DNA from: Pseudacidovorax sp. RU35E
Lineage (GTDB): Bacteria; Pseudomonadota; Gammaproteobacteria; Burkholderiales; Burkholderiaceae_C
Direction: 5' to 3'
DNA length: 64,000 nt
Assembly: GCF_900156165.1 (NCBI RefSeq)
Contig: NZ_FTMY01000002.1
Coordinates: 496,001 to 560,000, forward strand
The number at the start of each line of letters is the position of its first letter. Positions within the stretch are counted from its first letter, which is position 1. Positions 17,420-27,821 of this stretch are shown piece by piece. The notes beneath the pieces were generated by a model. That model did no database searches. It worked only from the letters and a program-made list of their open reading frames with translations, and was not told where the DNA came from. Position numbers and translations under genes: made by a program.

Positions 17420-18847
17420 ATGAGCGCGCCGGCCGGGGCGCCCGAAGTCCAGCTTTCCCATGGCGGTCGCCTGCTCGGCTCTTGGCAGGATGGGCTACGC
17501 GTCTTCAGGGGCATCCGCTATGCGCTGCCGCCCTTCGGCGAGCGCCGCTTTGCCCCGCCCGTCCCGGTGGCCCCCTGGCAGGGCGTGCGCGAGGCGGTCG
17601 ACTTCGGCCCCGCCTTTCCCCACTGGCCTCGCCATGCCGCGCCCGACGCCGATCCGGTGGGCGGTGAGGATGCGCTGTCCCTCAACATCTGGGCGCCCGA
17701 GGCCCCTCCCGACGCGTGCGTGCCGGTCATGGTCTGGGTGCACGGCGGCGGCTTCGTGCGAGGCAGCGCGTCCGAGCCGCTGTATGACGGCGCCGCCTTC
17801 GCGCGGCAGGGCGTGGTGTTCGTCTCCATCCAGTACCGGCTGGGTGTCGACGGCTTCGCGCACCTGCAGGATGCGCCGCCCAACCGCGGCCTGCTCGACC
17901 AGTTGATGGCGCTGCGCTGGGTGCAGGACCATATCGGTGCCTGGGGCGGCGACGCGGCGAAGGTCACCGTCTTCGGTCAATCGGCGGGGGCGGGTGCGAT
18001 TGCCTGCCTGATGGGCCTGCCCGAGGCCCGCGGGCTGTTCCAGCGCGTCATCCTGCAAAGTCCCAGCGTGGCCTGCCAGACGTTGGACGAGGCACAGGCG
18101 GCCCTCGCGGCGATCTGCGAACTGGCCGGCGTGGCGCCCGATCCGGTCGCGCTGGCCAAGGCCCCCATCGCGCCGGTGCTGCGTGCCGTGCAACGCCTGA
18201 CGCAGGATGCCGGCCTGCGTCGCATGATGGGTCTGGCCAGCCGGCATCTCTTTCCGCTGCGGCCGGTGCTGGACGGGCGGATGCTGGCGGCGCCGCCGCT
18301 GGACGCACTTCAGACGGCGTTGCAGCAACCCACGCCCCTGCAACTGCTGGTGGGCCACAACGCCGACGAGATGCGGCTCTACCACGTGCCGGGCGGTGGC
18401 CTGGACCGCATCACCGAGGCCGACGTGATCGACTTCGTGCGCAGCGCCGGCCTGGCATGGCCCTCGAAGCAGATGGGCACGCCGGGCGAGCGCCTGTGCG
18501 CCGCGCAGTCCGACTACCACTACGCCGCGCCCGCGGCGGCGCTGGCACAACTGGCGGCCACGCGCGCGGGGTCGGCTCACCGCTACCGCTTCGACTGGCC
18601 GTCGCCCGCCTTCGAGGGGCGCCTCGGCGCGGCGCACGGTGTGGAACTGCCCTTCGTCTTCGGCAATCTTGGCAACGCGGCGGCGCGCGAACTGGCGGGC
18701 CCAGCGCCGCCGGTGGAGCTGTCGCGACGCATGCAGCAGGCCTGGGTGCGCTTCGCGCAGACGGGCGATCCCGGCTGGGCCGCGCACACGACGTCGTCGC
18801 CGAGCGTGCAGGTTTTCGGCGGGCAGGACTCCACGGCGTCGGGCTGA
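17420..18847 (+). CDS. Type-B carboxylesterase/lipase
   Basis: A 475-residue alpha/beta-hydrolase of the carboxylesterase type-B family. The N-terminal FRGIRYALPPFGERRFAPP (about residues 29-47) is the usual RGIPYA-like element. The oxyanion-hole motif is VWVHGGGF. The nucleophile Ser lies in VFGQSAGAGA (about 184-193), an acidic residue of the triad probably in HNADEMRLYH, and the His in AAHGVELPFVFG near residue 405. No signal peptide is evident, so it is probably cytoplasmic. The chosen ATG at 17420 avoids an unlikely 38-residue extension. It follows the Bug gene by 61 bases and is probably co-transcribed. The ester substrate is unknown. Confidence 0.9.
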   Translation: MSAPAGAPEVQLSHGGRLLGSWQDGLRVFRGIRYALPPFGERRFAPPVPVAPWQGVREAVDFGPAFPHWPRHAAPDADPVGGEDALSLNIWAPEAPPDACVPVMVWVHGGGFVRGSASEPLYDGAAFARQGVVFVSIQYRLGVDGFAHLQDAPPNRGLLDQLMALRWVQDHIGAWGGDAAKVTVFGQSAGAGAIACLMGLPEARGLFQRVILQSPSVACQTLDEAQAALAAICELAGVAPDPVALAKAPIAPVLRAVQRLTQDAGLRRMMGLASRHLFPLRPVLDGRMLAAPPLDALQTALQQPTPLQLLVGHNADEMRLYHVPGGGLDRITEADVIDFVRSAGLAWPSKQMGTPGERLCAAQSDYHYAAPAAALAQLAATRAGSAHRYRFDWPSPAFEGRLGAAHGVELPFVFGNLGNAAARELAGPAPPVELSRRMQQAWVRFAQTGDPGWAAHTTSSPSVQVFGGQDSTASG

Positions 18848-18964
18848 GTTCAGGCCTCGGCCGCCCGCCTGGCGCATCGCGGGGAGCCTGCCGTCAGCCG
18901 GGGCGCCGCACAATGGGCCGCCGCGCCTTGCGGGTGCGGCGTCAGCGATTCCTGGAGACAACGC

Positions 18965-19600
18965 ATGCAGGACTACTACGCCGCCCGCGCCGCGGAATAC
19001 GACCGCATCTATGCCAAGCCCGAACGGCAGCCCGACCTCCGTGACATGGAAGCGTGGCTGCCCGGCGTGTTCGCTGACCGCCAGGTGCTCGAGGTGGCCT
19101 GTGGCACCGGCTACTGGACGCAGTTCTATGCGCCGGCCACGGCAGGCGTGGTGGCGCTCGATGGCGCGGTGGAGACGCTGCGCATCGCCGAACGCCGTCT
19201 GCCCGACGCGCCCGTGCGCTGGCTGCAGGGCGACGCCTATTCGCTGCCGGTGGCCGATCGGGCCTTCGATGGTGCCTTCGCCGGCTTCTGGTGGTCGCAC
19301 ATCCCGCTGGAGCGCATCGACGCGTTTCTGCAGGGGCTGCATCGCACGCTGAAGCCGGGTGCGCGGGTGGTGTTCATCGACAACCTCTACGTGCCCGGCA
19401 GCAGCACGCCCATCGCCGAGCAGGACAGCGCCGGCAACACGTGGCAGCTGCGCCGGCTGGACGACGGCTCCACGCACCGGGTGCTCAAGAACTTTCCGAG
19501 CCGCGAGGCACTGCTCGCGGCCGTCGCGCCGCATGCGCGCATCAGCGACTACCGCGCATGGACGCACTTCTGGGCGCTGTCGTATTCGTTGGCCGGATGA
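18965..19600 (+). CDS. SAM-dependent class I methyltransferase
   Basis: A 211-residue small Rossmann-fold methyltransferase. Motif I is VLEVACGTGYWTQ (about residues 41-53), followed by the acidic loop VALDGAVETL, WLQGDAYSLP (motif II region) and FAGFWWSHIPLERI. The N-terminal DYYAARAAEYDRIYAKPERQPDL resembles uncharacterised Methyltransf_11 proteins that act on small molecules. A CTGGAGA ribosome binding site precedes the ATG. It stands alone and converges on the sensor kinase gene. The substrate is unknown. Confidence 0.88.
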   Translation: MQDYYAARAAEYDRIYAKPERQPDLRDMEAWLPGVFADRQVLEVACGTGYWTQFYAPATAGVVALDGAVETLRIAERRLPDAPVRWLQGDAYSLPVADRAFDGAFAGFWWSHIPLERIDAFLQGLHRTLKPGARVVFIDNLYVPGSSTPIAEQDSAGNTWQLRRLDDGSTHRVLKNFPSREALLAAVAPHARISDYRAWTHFWALSYSLAG

Positions 19601-19646
19601 TCTGCTCGCGGCCGTGCGCACGTCGCGACTGAGGCGCTGCGCCTTC

Positions 19647-21014
19647 TCAGCGCGGCGCCACGGTGAAGCCCACCGTGATCTCGCCCTCGGCCCATTGCGC
19701 GAATACCTGCCCGCCATGCATGGCCGCCACGGCCCGCACGATCGACAGGCCCAGCCCGTGGTTCTCGCCGCTGTTGGGCCGGGAGCTGTCGCCGCGGTAG
19801 AAGCGGTCGAACAGCCGGGGCAGCGCCTCGGGCGGCAGCGGGGCGCTGGGATTGCTCACGCTCACGCGGGCGCCTCCGATGAGCGGCTCGATGCGGGCGC
19901 GGATGACGTCACCGCCCGAGGAGTGCTGGATGGCGTTGTGCAGCAGGTTGCTCAGCGCGCGGCGGAAGAGGGCCGTCTCGATGGGCGCGATGGCGTCGCC
20001 CTGCACGTCCACATGCAGGCCGGCCTCGTCGAGCAACACATCGAAGAACTCCACCGTCTTGGCCACTTCCAGCGCCAGTGGCGCGTCGACCAGGCGCCGG
20101 GCGCGCTCGCCCTGTTCGGCGCGGGCCAGGAAGAGCATGTCGGCAACGATGGAGCGCAGCCGTTCCAGCTCCTCCAGGTTGGACTGCAGCACCTCGCGCA
20201 GCGAAGCGGCATCGCGCTCGCGCGCCAGCGTGACCTGGGTCTGGCCGATCAGGTTGGCGAGGGGCGTGCGCAGCTCGTGGGCCACGTCGGCGTTGAAGGT
20301 CTCCAGCTGGCGGTAGGCACCGTCCAGGCGATCCAGTGCGGCGTTGAAGGACTGGCCCATGTCGGTCAGCTCGATGGGCAGGGCCGGCAACTGCAGGCGC
20401 TGGCCGCGGTTGTCGGGGCCGATGCCCTGGGCCTCGGCCGACAGCCGCTGCAGCGGGCGCAGGCCGACGCGGGCCACCCAATAGCCGAGCAGCGCCGCCA
20501 CCGCCGCGCCGGTCAGGGCGAGCAGGGCCATGGCGGCCTCGAAGTTGTGCAGGGTCTGGCGCGGCGCCGCGCCGCTCACGCCGGCGATGAGCCGCACCTC
20601 GGGCCGCACCTCGTTGGCCGGCAACCGCGCCGCCATGAGCGCCATGGGCCGGCCGTTTGGCCCAAGGGGCAGCTCGACGACGCCATCCTCTTCGCGCAGG
20701 GCGTCCGCCATGGCCTGGGCGCCATCGGCCCAGCGGAAGGCCGGCGCCTCGCTCCACATCCAGTAGCGCACCTCGCCGTTGCGGCTTTCGAGCGCGGCGA
20801 TCTTCTCGCGCGCCCGGGCCGCCAGCTGCGTCGAGCGGCCATGCTCCAGCATGTAGCGCACGTCTTCCAGGCGGCTTTGCACCTCCTCGCGCTCGTGGCG
20901 GCGCAGCTCGTGGCGCAGCACCTGCAGCAGCGCCACGCCCAGCAGCGCGAAGATGAACACCGCCACGGCGGTGAACATCAGCGCCAGGCGCAGGGCGATG
21001 GAGCCGCGGCGCAT
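19647..21014 (-). CDS. Sensor histidine kinase, heavy-metal type (CusS/IrlS-like)
   Basis: A 455-residue membrane histidine kinase. Two transmembrane helices (about residues 8-30 and 160-182) flank a periplasmic sensor region of about 130 residues. HAMP follows, then an H-box with FNADVAHELRTPLANLIGQT (His near 246), an N-box LSNLLHNAIQHS, and G-box GENHGLGLSIVRAVAAMHGG. This arrangement and the H-box match the CusS/IrlS heavy-metal sensor group. It is the last gene of the five-gene efflux operon, 4 bases after the response regulator gene. A ligand-binding metal site is not obvious: the periplasmic part has Met and His but no clear cluster. It could sense metal, or a drug or envelope stress. 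Confidence 0.92.
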   Translation of the reverse strand: MRRGSIALRLALMFTAVAVFIFALLGVALLQVLRHELRRHEREEVQSRLEDVRYMLEHGRSTQLAARAREKIAALESRNGEVRYWMWSEAPAFRWADGAQAMADALREEDGVVELPLGPNGRPMALMAARLPANEVRPEVRLIAGVSGAAPRQTLHNFEAAMALLALTGAAVAALLGYWVARVGLRPLQRLSAEAQGIGPDNRGQRLQLPALPIELTDMGQSFNAALDRLDGAYRQLETFNADVAHELRTPLANLIGQTQVTLARERDAASLREVLQSNLEELERLRSIVADMLFLARAEQGERARRLVDAPLALEVAKTVEFFDVLLDEAGLHVDVQGDAIAPIETALFRRALSNLLHNAIQHSSGGDVIRARIEPLIGGARVSVSNPSAPLPPEALPRLFDRFYRGDSSRPNSGENHGLGLSIVRAVAAMHGGQVFAQWAEGEITVGFTVAPR

Positions 21015-21018
21015 CCGC

Positions 21019-21717
21019 TCAGTCGGCGCCGGCGGCCGCGCCCGGCGCCCGCTCTTCCAGCACGTAGCCCATGCCGCGCACCGTGTGCAGCAGCGGCTGG
21101 GCGAAGGGCAGATCGATCTTGCCGCGCAGGCGCTTGATGGCTACCTCGACCACGTTGGTGTTGCTGTCGAAGTTCATGTCCCACACCTGCTCGGCAATGG
21201 CCGTCTTCGACAGGATGTCGCCCTGGCGGCGGGCCAGCAGGGTGAGCAGCGCGAATTCCTTGGCCGTGAGGTCGATGCGCTGGCCGGCGCGCAAGGCGCG
21301 GCGGCTGATCAGGTCGATCTGCAGGTCGCCCACGCGCAGCAGCGTGGGCTCCTGCGCGCGGCCGCGGCGGGTGAGCGCCTGCAGCCGGGCCTGCAGCTCG
21401 ATGAAGGAGAAGGGCTTGACCAGGTAGTCGTCGGCGCCGCCCTGCAGGCCGCGCACCCGGTCTTCCACGCCGTCGCGGGCGGTGAGCATGATGACCGGCG
21501 TGCCCTTGACGGCGCGCAGCGAGCGCAGCACCTCGAAGCCGTCCAGGCCCGGGAGCATGGCGTCGAGCACGATGACGTCGAAGTCGTGGTGCAGGGCCAG
21601 GTGCTGGCCGTCGATGCCGTCGTAGGCGACGTCCACCGTGCAGCCCTGCTCGGTCAGGCCCTGGCTGAGGTAGTCGGCCGTCTTGCGCTCGTCCTCGACG
21701 ATCAGCACCCGCATCAT
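21019..21717 (-). CDS. OmpR-family response regulator (CusR/IrlR-like)
   Basis: A 232-residue response regulator. The receiver domain starts [21 protein letters not shown], has the phospho-acceptor Asp in [17 protein letters not shown] (near residue 52) and the Lys in YLVKPFSF. The C-terminal OmpR winged helix includes [23 protein letters not shown] and the recognition-helix region [15 protein letters not shown]. The [16 protein letters not shown] opening is typical of CusR/IrlR/CopR regulators. Its start overlaps the stop of the RND pump gene by 4 bases (ATGA), so pump and regulator are translationally coupled. A candidate binding site lies ahead of the operon at 27822-27837. Confidence 0.93.
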   Translation of the reverse strand: MMRVLIVEDERKTADYLSQGLTEQGCTVDVAYDGIDGQHLALHHDFDVIVLDAMLPGLDGFEVLRSLRAVKGTPVIMLTARDGVEDRVRGLQGGADDYLVKPFSFIELQARLQALTRRGRAQEPTLLRVGDLQIDLISRRALRAGQRIDLTAKEFALLTLLARRQGDILSKTAIAEQVWDMNFDSNTNVVEVAIKRLRGKIDLPFAQPLLHTVRGMGYVLEERAPGAAAGAD

Positions 21718-24700
21718 GGCTGGGCGGCCTCCAGCGGCGGCGTGGCGGCGCGGGCGGCGCGCGCGGCCTTGCGGCGCACGTACCAGTGGTGGGCACGGTC
21801 AAGGTACAGGTAGACCACCGGCGTGGTGAAGAGCGTGAGCACCTGCGACAGCAGCAGCCCGCCCACCATGGCATAGCCCAGCGGCCGGCGCAGCTCGGAG
21901 CCGGCACCGTGGCCCAGCATCAGCGGCAGGCCCGAGAGCAGGGCGCACATGGTGGTCATCATGATGGGCCGGAAGCGCAGCACGCAGGCCTCGAAGATGG
22001 CGTCGCGCGGGCTCATGCCGCGGTCGCGCTCGGCATGCAGGGCGAAGTCCACCATCATGATGCCGTTCTTCTTGACGATGCCGATGAGCAGGATGATGCC
22101 GATGAGCGCGATCACGCTGAGATCGTAGCCGCCCGCCATCAGGATCAGCAGCGCCCCCACGCCGGCCGAGGGCAGGGTGGAGAGGATGGTGAGCGGATGG
22201 ATGTAGCTCTCGTACAGCAGGCCCAGCACGATGTATACCGCTATCAGCGCCGCCAGGATCAGGTAGGGCTGCGTGCGCAGCGACGCGCTGAAGGCCTGGG
22301 CCGTGCCCTGGAAGCTGCCGGTGAGTGTGGGCGGCACGCCCATCTCGGCCTGCGCCTGCTGGATCTGCTGCACCGCCTCGCCCAGCGCAAAGCCGGGCTT
22401 GAGGTTGAAGGAGATGGTCGCCGCCGGGAACTGGCCCTGGTGGTTCACGGCCAGGTAGCTGGTGCGCGTCGTGTCCACCTTCACGAAGGTGGACAGCGGG
22501 ATCTGCTGGCCGTTGATCGGCGAGGTGATGAACAGCCGGTCGAACAGGCTCGGGTCCTGTTGCAGCGCGGGCGTCACCTCCAGCACCACGTTGTAGCTGT
22601 TGAGCTGGGTGAAGTACTGCGCCACCTGGCGCTGGCCGATGGCGTCGTACAGCGTGGCGTCGATCAGCGCCGGCGTGATGCCGAAGCTGGAAGCGCGCTG
22701 CCGGTCGATGGTCAGGCTGGCCATGGGCGCGGCGTTCTGCTGGTCGGAGCTCACGTCGGTCAGGGCCGGCAGCTGCTGCAGCCGCTGGGTGATGCGCTGC
22801 GTCCAGGTGTCGAGCTCGCCCAGGTCGGTGTCGGTCAGCGTGTACTGGTACTGCGTGCGCGCCAGGCGGCCGCCGACGTTGATGTCCTGCCCGGCCTGCA
22901 TGTAGAGCGTGATGCCGGGCACGCGCGCCAGCTTGGGCCGCAGGCGGCCGATGATCTCGTCGGCCGTCTCGGTGCGTCCGTCTTCCTTGGGCTTGAGGCC
23001 GATGAAGAAGTTGCCCGAGTTGAAGGTGCTGGCACCGGCCTGCAGGCCGAAGGCGGTGACGTCCGGGTCCTGCCGCACGATGTCGGCCAGGGCCAGCATG
23101 CGCGTGTGCATCGCCTCGGATGACGAATCCTGCCCGGACACCGCGGTGCCGAAGATGTAGCCCGTGTCCTGCTGCGGGAAGAAGCCCTTGGGAATCACGA
23201 TGAACAGCGCCACCGTGGCCGCCACGGTCGCGATGAAGCTCAGCAGCGTGATGAAGGGATGGCGCAGCACCACCTCCAGTGCGCGGCGGTAGCCGCCGAT
23301 CATGGCCTCGAAGCCGCGCTCGAACAGGTCGAAGAGCTTGCCGTGCTTCGGCGCCGCGTGGGCGCCGTCGCCATGCGGGTTCTTGAGGAACTTGGCGCAG
23401 AGCATGGGCGTGAGCGTGAGCGATACCACCACCGACACGGCGATGGTCAGCGTCACCGTCACCGCGAACTCGCGGAACAGCCGGCCCACGATGCCGCCCA
23501 TGAGCAGCAGCGGAATGAACACCGCCACCAGCGAGACCGAGATCGACACGATGGTGAAGCCGATCTCCTGCGCGCCTTGCAGCGCCGCCTGCATCGGCGG
23601 CATGCCGTCCTCGATGTGGCGGTAGATGTTCTCCAGCATCACGATGGCGTCGTCCACCACGAAGCCCACCGCGATGGTCAGCGCCATGAGCGACAGGTTG
23701 TCCAGCGAATAGCCCAGCACGTACATGACGGCCGCCGTGCCCAGCAGCGCCAGCGGCACGGTCACGCTGGGAATCAGCGTGACGGTCAGGCTGCGCAGGA
23801 AGACGAAGATCACCGCCACCACCAGCGCGACCGACAGCACGAGCGTGAACTCCACGTCCTTGACCGAGGCGCGGATGGTTTGGGTGCGGTCGATGATGGT
23901 GCTCACCGTCACGCTCGGCGGGATCGAGGCCTTGAGCTTGGGCAGCGCCGCGAAGATGCGGTCCACCGTGTCGATCACGTTGGCGCCCGGCATCTTGGTG
24001 ATGGCCAGCGAGATCGCCTGGCCCGGCTCGATGTGGCTGCCCTCGGGCTCGGCCTTGCCCGGGAAGGCCCAGGCGGCGATCTTGGCGTTCTCGGGCCCGT
24101 CCACGGCCACTCCGACGTCGCGCACGCGGATGGGGGCGCCGTTGCGATAGGCCAGCACCATGTCGTTCCAGGGCGCTGCCTTGAGCAACTGGTCGTTGGT
24201 GTAGATGTTCATGGCCTGCGAGACACCGTCCAGCGTGCCCGTGGGGGCGCTCACCGTGGTGTTGGCGATCACGCCGCGGATGTCCTCCAGGCTCAGGCCC
24301 AGTCCGCGGATCTTGGCCGGGTCGACCTGGATGCGCACCGCGGGCTTCTGCTGGCCGAACACGTTGACCAGGCCCACGCCCTCGATGCGCGAGATCTGCT
24401 GCGCCAGTATGTTCTCGGCGTAGTCGTCCACCTGCGTCATCGGCAGCACCTGCGACTGCACGGCCAGGATCAGCACCGGCGCGTCGGCCGGGTTGATCTT
24501 GCGGAAGCTCGGCGGGCTGGGCAGGTTCTTGGGCAACTGGCCGGTGGCCGAGTTGATGGCGGTCTGCACGTCCAGCGCGGCGCCGTCGATGTTGCGGTCC
24601 AGGTCGAACTGCAGCGTGATCTGCGTCAGGCCCAGCGAGCTGGTCGAGCTCATCTGCGACAGGCCAGGAATCAGCGAGAACTGCCGCTCCAGCGGCTGCG

Positions 24701-24890
24701 CCACGTTCGAGGCCATGGTCTCGGGGCTGGCGCCCGGCAGCCGGCCGGTGACCTGCAACGTCGGAAAGTCCACCTGCGGCAGCGGTGCCACCGGCAGCAT
24801 CGGCCAGGCCACCAGGCCGATGAGCAGCAGCGCCACGGCCAGCAGCGAGGTGCCGATGGGCCGGCGGATGAAGGCGGCGGAAATGCTCAC
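21714..24890 (-). CDS. RND multidrug efflux transporter, HAE1 type (MdtB/MdtC-like)
   Basis: A 1058-residue inner-membrane proton-driven pump. It begins [21 protein letters not shown], with the MdtC-like [27 protein letters not shown]. The proton-relay aspartates lie in [16 protein letters not shown] (TM4). The full length and two periplasmic loops are as expected for the hydrophobe/amphiphile efflux family. It lacks the Met-rich character of CusA-type metal pumps, so it probably exports organic compounds even though its regulators look metal-type. Its start overlaps the adaptor gene stop by 4 bases. In E. coli MdtB and MdtC form a heteromer; only one copy is present here, so a homotrimer is likely. 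Confidence 0.95.
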   Translation of the reverse strand: MSISAAFIRRPIGTSLLAVALLLIGLVAWPMLPVAPLPQVDFPTLQVTGRLPGASPETMASNVAQPLERQFSLIPGLSQMSSTSSLGLTQITLQFDLDRNIDGAALDVQTAINSATGQLPKNLPSPPSFRKINPADAPVLILAVQSQVLPMTQVDDYAENILAQQISRIEGVGLVNVFGQQKPAVRIQVDPAKIRGLGLSLEDIRGVIANTTVSAPTGTLDGVSQAMNIYTNDQLLKAAPWNDMVLAYRNGAPIRVRDVGVAVDGPENAKIAAWAFPGKAEPEGSHIEPGQAISLAITKMPGANVIDTVDRIFAALPKLKASIPPSVTVSTIIDRTQTIRASVKDVEFTLVLSVALVVAVIFVFLRSLTVTLIPSVTVPLALLGTAAVMYVLGYSLDNLSLMALTIAVGFVVDDAIVMLENIYRHIEDGMPPMQAALQGAQEIGFTIVSISVSLVAVFIPLLLMGGIVGRLFREFAVTVTLTIAVSVVVSLTLTPMLCAKFLKNPHGDGAHAAPKHGKLFDLFERGFEAMIGGYRRALEVVLRHPFITLLSFIATVAATVALFIVIPKGFFPQQDTGYIFGTAVSGQDSSSEAMHTRMLALADIVRQDPDVTAFGLQAGASTFNSGNFFIGLKPKEDGRTETADEIIGRLRPKLARVPGITLYMQAGQDINVGGRLARTQYQYTLTDTDLGELDTWTQRITQRLQQLPALTDVSSDQQNAAPMASLTIDRQRASSFGITPALIDATLYDAIGQRQVAQYFTQLNSYNVVLEVTPALQQDPSLFDRLFITSPINGQQIPLSTFVKVDTTRTSYLAVNHQGQFPAATISFNLKPGFALGEAVQQIQQAQAEMGVPPTLTGSFQGTAQAFSASLRTQPYLILAALIAVYIVLGLLYESYIHPLTILSTLPSAGVGALLILMAGGYDLSVIALIGIILLIGIVKKNGIMMVDFALHAERDRGMSPRDAIFEACVLRFRPIMMTTMCALLSGLPLMLGHGAGSELRRPLGYAMVGGLLLSQVLTLFTTPVVYLYLDRAHHWYVRRKAARAARAATPPLEAAQP

Positions 24891-26134
24891 GAAGCGGCTC
24901 CCTGGCCGCCCTTGGCGGTTTCTGCGCCCTTGGCGCCGGCCGGCTTGTCGGCGCCGGGGGCAGCGCCCTTGCCGTCGCCGCCTTCCTTGGCCTCGCGCAC
25001 GGCGGTGCCGGGCGCCAGGCGGAACTGGCCGTCGGTTACGACGCGGTCACCGGCATTCAGGCCCTTGGTCACCACCGCCGTGTTGCCTTCGCTGCTGCCC
25101 ACCTCGATGGGCTGCACGCGGGCCTTGCCCTCGGCATCGATCACGTAGCTGAACAGGCCGTTGGGCCCGCGCTGCACGGCGGCGACCGGCACGGTCAGCG
25201 CATTGCGCTGCTGGCCCAGCACCAGCCTGGCATCCACCGACTGGCCGGGCCACAGCTTGTGGTCGGGATTGGCGAAGCGGCCCTTCATGGCGATGGTGCC
25301 GGTGGTGACGTCGATCTGGTTGTTCAGCAGCGTCAGCTCGCCGGTGGCCAGGACCTCGTGCGTGGTGCGGTCGATGGCCTGCACCTGCAGCGGCGCCGCG
25401 CCGTGCAGGGCCGTGTTGATGGCTTGGAAGGCGCTTTCGGGCAGGGTGAACTGCACGGCGATGGGGTCGATCTGGTTGATGACCAGCAGGCCGGCCGCGT
25501 CGGTGGCATGGACGATGTTGCCGGGGTCCACCAGGCGGGCGCCGATGCGGCCCGACAGCGGCGCGGCGAGCGTGGCGTAGCTCAGCTGCACCTGCGCGGC
25601 CGAGACGGCAGCGGTGTCGCTCTGCACCGTGGCCGTGAGCTGGCGCACCAGGGCGGCCTGGGTGTCCAGCTGCTGGCGCGTGGCGGCGTCCTGCTGCTGC
25701 AGCTCGGTGTAGCGCTGCAGGTCGGCGCGGGCGTTGGCGAGCGTGGCGTTGTCGCGCGCCAGCGTGCCCTGGGCCTGGGCCAGGGCCGCCTGCAGGGCGC
25801 GGGCATCGAGCCGGGCCAGCACCTGGCCGGCCTTGACGTCCTGGCCTTCCTTGAAGTTGACGGCCTCCAACTGGCCGTCCACCCGCGTGCGGACGGTGAC
25901 CGAGGCCATGGGCAGCACGCTGCCGATGCCGGTCATGGCCAGAGGCACGTCCTTGCGCTGGACCGTGGCCAGGCGCACCGGCACGGCGGGTGGAGCCTTG
26001 GCGGGCTCGGCGGCATGCGCGTCGCGGTGCAGTCCGGGATGCCAGGCGGCGATCAGCAGGGCGACGGTGGCGACCGCCGCGCCGGCCGTGCGGCCGCGGC
26101 GGGGGACGAGGGGTGTGGAATGGGGGAAGGACAT
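24887..26134 (-). CDS. RND efflux periplasmic adaptor, MdtA-like
   Basis: A 415-residue membrane fusion protein. An N-terminal membrane anchor or uncleaved signal (TAGAAVATVALLIAAWHPGL, about residues 15-34) is followed by the lipoyl half-motifs VRTRVDGQLEAVNFKEGQDVKAGQVLARLD and the alpha-hairpin, with coiled coil at about 120-185. LSGRIGARLVDPGNIV and beta-barrel/MP domains follow. The C-terminal tail from about residue 385 is Gly/Ala/Lys-rich (GDGKGAAPGADKPAGAKG) and probably disordered. It links the outer-membrane factor encoded just upstream (21 bases) with the RND pump encoded downstream. Confidence 0.94.
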   Translation of the reverse strand: MSFPHSTPLVPRRGRTAGAAVATVALLIAAWHPGLHRDAHAAEPAKAPPAVPVRLATVQRKDVPLAMTGIGSVLPMASVTVRTRVDGQLEAVNFKEGQDVKAGQVLARLDARALQAALAQAQGTLARDNATLANARADLQRYTELQQQDAATRQQLDTQAALVRQLTATVQSDTAAVSAAQVQLSYATLAAPLSGRIGARLVDPGNIVHATDAAGLLVINQIDPIAVQFTLPESAFQAINTALHGAAPLQVQAIDRTTHEVLATGELTLLNNQIDVTTGTIAMKGRFANPDHKLWPGQSVDARLVLGQQRNALTVPVAAVQRGPNGLFSYVIDAEGKARVQPIEVGSSEGNTAVVTKGLNAGDRVVTDGQFRLAPGTAVREAKEGGDGKGAAPGADKPAGAKGAETAKGGQGAAS

Positions 26135-26155
26135 GGCGTTCGACGGAAAGACGGA

Positions 26156-27757
26156 TCAGCGCGTGGCGGGGCTGGCGGAGGCGGCGATTTCGGCGGAGGG
26201 GGTCGACGCCGCCGTGGGCGTCGCGGCAGGCGTGCCGGCGGGGTTTGCGTCGGCCGCGTCGCTGGCGTGGGGGATGGCGGGCAACTGGCCCGTACCCCAA
26301 CCCCCGCCCAGCGCCTTGACCAATGCGACGCTGGCCGCGTACTGCCGGCCTTCGAGCTGCAGCGCCGTGCGCTCGGCCGTGAGCGCCAGCGCCTGGGTGG
26401 TGACGACGGTGGTGTAGTTGGCGGTGCCGGCGCGGTACTGGCTCAGCACCACGCGCAGCGAGTCGCGGGCGGCCGTCACGGCGCGGTTCTGGGCGTCGCG
26501 CTCGCGGGCCAGCTCGCGCAGGGCGGCCAGGTTGTCCTCCACGTCCTGGAAGGCGGCCAGCACCGTCTGCCGGTAGCCGGCCGCGGCACCGTCGAAGGCG
26601 GCGCGGGCCTGGGCCACCTTGGCGCTGCGGGCACCGCCGTCGTAGATCGACGCGGCCAGCGCGAAGCCCAGCGCCCATACCTTGTCGGGCCTGCGCGCCC
26701 AGGCCGTGAGGCCGGCGCCCGAGAAGCCCCCGCTCGCGTTGAGCGTGAAGTCGGGGTAGTAGGCGGCGGTCGCCACGCCGATCTGCGCATTGGCGGCCGC
26801 CACGCGGCGTTCGGCGCTGGCGATGTCGGGCCGGCGCTCCAGCAGCTGCGAGGGCAGGCCGGGCGGCGTCACCGGCAGGGCGAGGGGCGAGGGCGCCTCG
26901 TCGGCCAGCGCCGGGAGCGAGAACTCGCCGGGCGTCCTGCCCAGCAGCACGGCCAGGGCGTGCTCCAGCTGGCGGCGGGTCAGGTCGATGTCGATGGCCT
27001 GGGCCTCTGCCGAGGCCAGGTTGCTTTCGGCCAGCGCGACGTCCGAGCGCAATGCGGTGCCGGCGCGGTACTGCGCCTGGGCCAGCCGCAGCGAATCGCG
27101 GTAGCCGGCCACGGTGCGGGCATAGAGCGCCTTCTGGCGGTCGTCCAGGCGCAGCTGGATGTAGTCGTTGACCACGGCCGCCTGCAGCGTGAGCCGGGCC
27201 GCGGCCAAGTCGGCCGCGCTGGCCTGGGCGCTGTCGGCCGCCGCTTCGGCGCCGCGGCTCACCTTGCCGAAGAAGTCCGGCTCCCAGGCCGCCTGCAGCG
27301 ACCAGGCATGGGTGTCGCCCAGCACCGAGTTGCCGTTGCTCTTGCTGCGCCCGCGCCCGCCCGAGGCGCTGGCGCCAACGGTCGGGAAGAAGCCGGCCGA
27401 GGCGCCGTCCACCAGCGCCTGGGCCTGGCGGTAGGTGGCCGAGGCCTGGGCCAGCGTGGGGCTGGCCGCCATGGCCTGGGCGACCAGCGCGTCCAGCTGC
27501 GGATCGCCGAACTGGCTCCACCACGGCGACTCCGCATCCGCCGCCTTCGGGGCCGCGGGGCGCCAGGGTCCGTCTTCCTTGAAGGCGGCCTGGCTGGCGC
27601 CACTGGGCACGGGCGGCGGCTGGTAGTCGGGGCCGACGGCGCAGCCGGCCATCAGCAGGGCGGCGCACAGGGCGGTCAGCGGGAGCTTGGGCGAGGGCCG
27701 CCGTGTAAGGGCAGGGCGTCCGCGCGGCGGGATTCGGTCGTGGTCGGAAGAAGGCAT
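26156..27757 (-). CDS. RND efflux outer-membrane lipoprotein, NodT/OprM family
   Basis: A 533-residue TolC-like outer-membrane channel. A lipoprotein signal ends in the lipobox LMAGC (about residues 32-36), followed by AVGPDYQPPPVP, the usual start of the NodT family. Two OEP repeats are visible, with WEPDFFGKVSRG in the first and RRPDIASAERRVAAANAQIGVATAAYYPDF in the second. It is the first gene of the efflux operon. I chose the ATG at 27757 because it gives a normal signal peptide; an ATG 9 bases upstream is also possible and neither has a strong ribosome binding site. The C-terminus is Ala/Pro/Thr-rich and longer than usual. Confidence 0.92.
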   Translation of the reverse strand: MPSSDHDRIPPRGRPALTRRPSPKLPLTALCAALLMAGCAVGPDYQPPPVPSGASQAAFKEDGPWRPAAPKAADAESPWWSQFGDPQLDALVAQAMAASPTLAQASATYRQAQALVDGASAGFFPTVGASASGGRGRSKSNGNSVLGDTHAWSLQAAWEPDFFGKVSRGAEAAADSAQASAADLAAARLTLQAAVVNDYIQLRLDDRQKALYARTVAGYRDSLRLAQAQYRAGTALRSDVALAESNLASAEAQAIDIDLTRRQLEHALAVLLGRTPGEFSLPALADEAPSPLALPVTPPGLPSQLLERRPDIASAERRVAAANAQIGVATAAYYPDFTLNASGGFSGAGLTAWARRPDKVWALGFALAASIYDGGARSAKVAQARAAFDGAAAGYRQTVLAAFQDVEDNLAALRELARERDAQNRAVTAARDSLRVVLSQYRAGTANYTTVVTTQALALTAERTALQLEGRQYAASVALVKALGGGWGTGQLPAIPHASDAADANPAGTPAATPTAASTPSAEIAASASPATR

Positions 27758-27821
27758 GGGCAGCATGGCAGACACGGCCGCCACTGTGGGCGCCGGGTGC
27801 CGACGCCTCGCTGACGACCAG

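Noticed and set aside
23259-25148. A 629-codon plus-strand frame opposite the RND pump
   Set aside because: His/Gln/Arg-rich antisense shadow of a clearly recognised pump gene.
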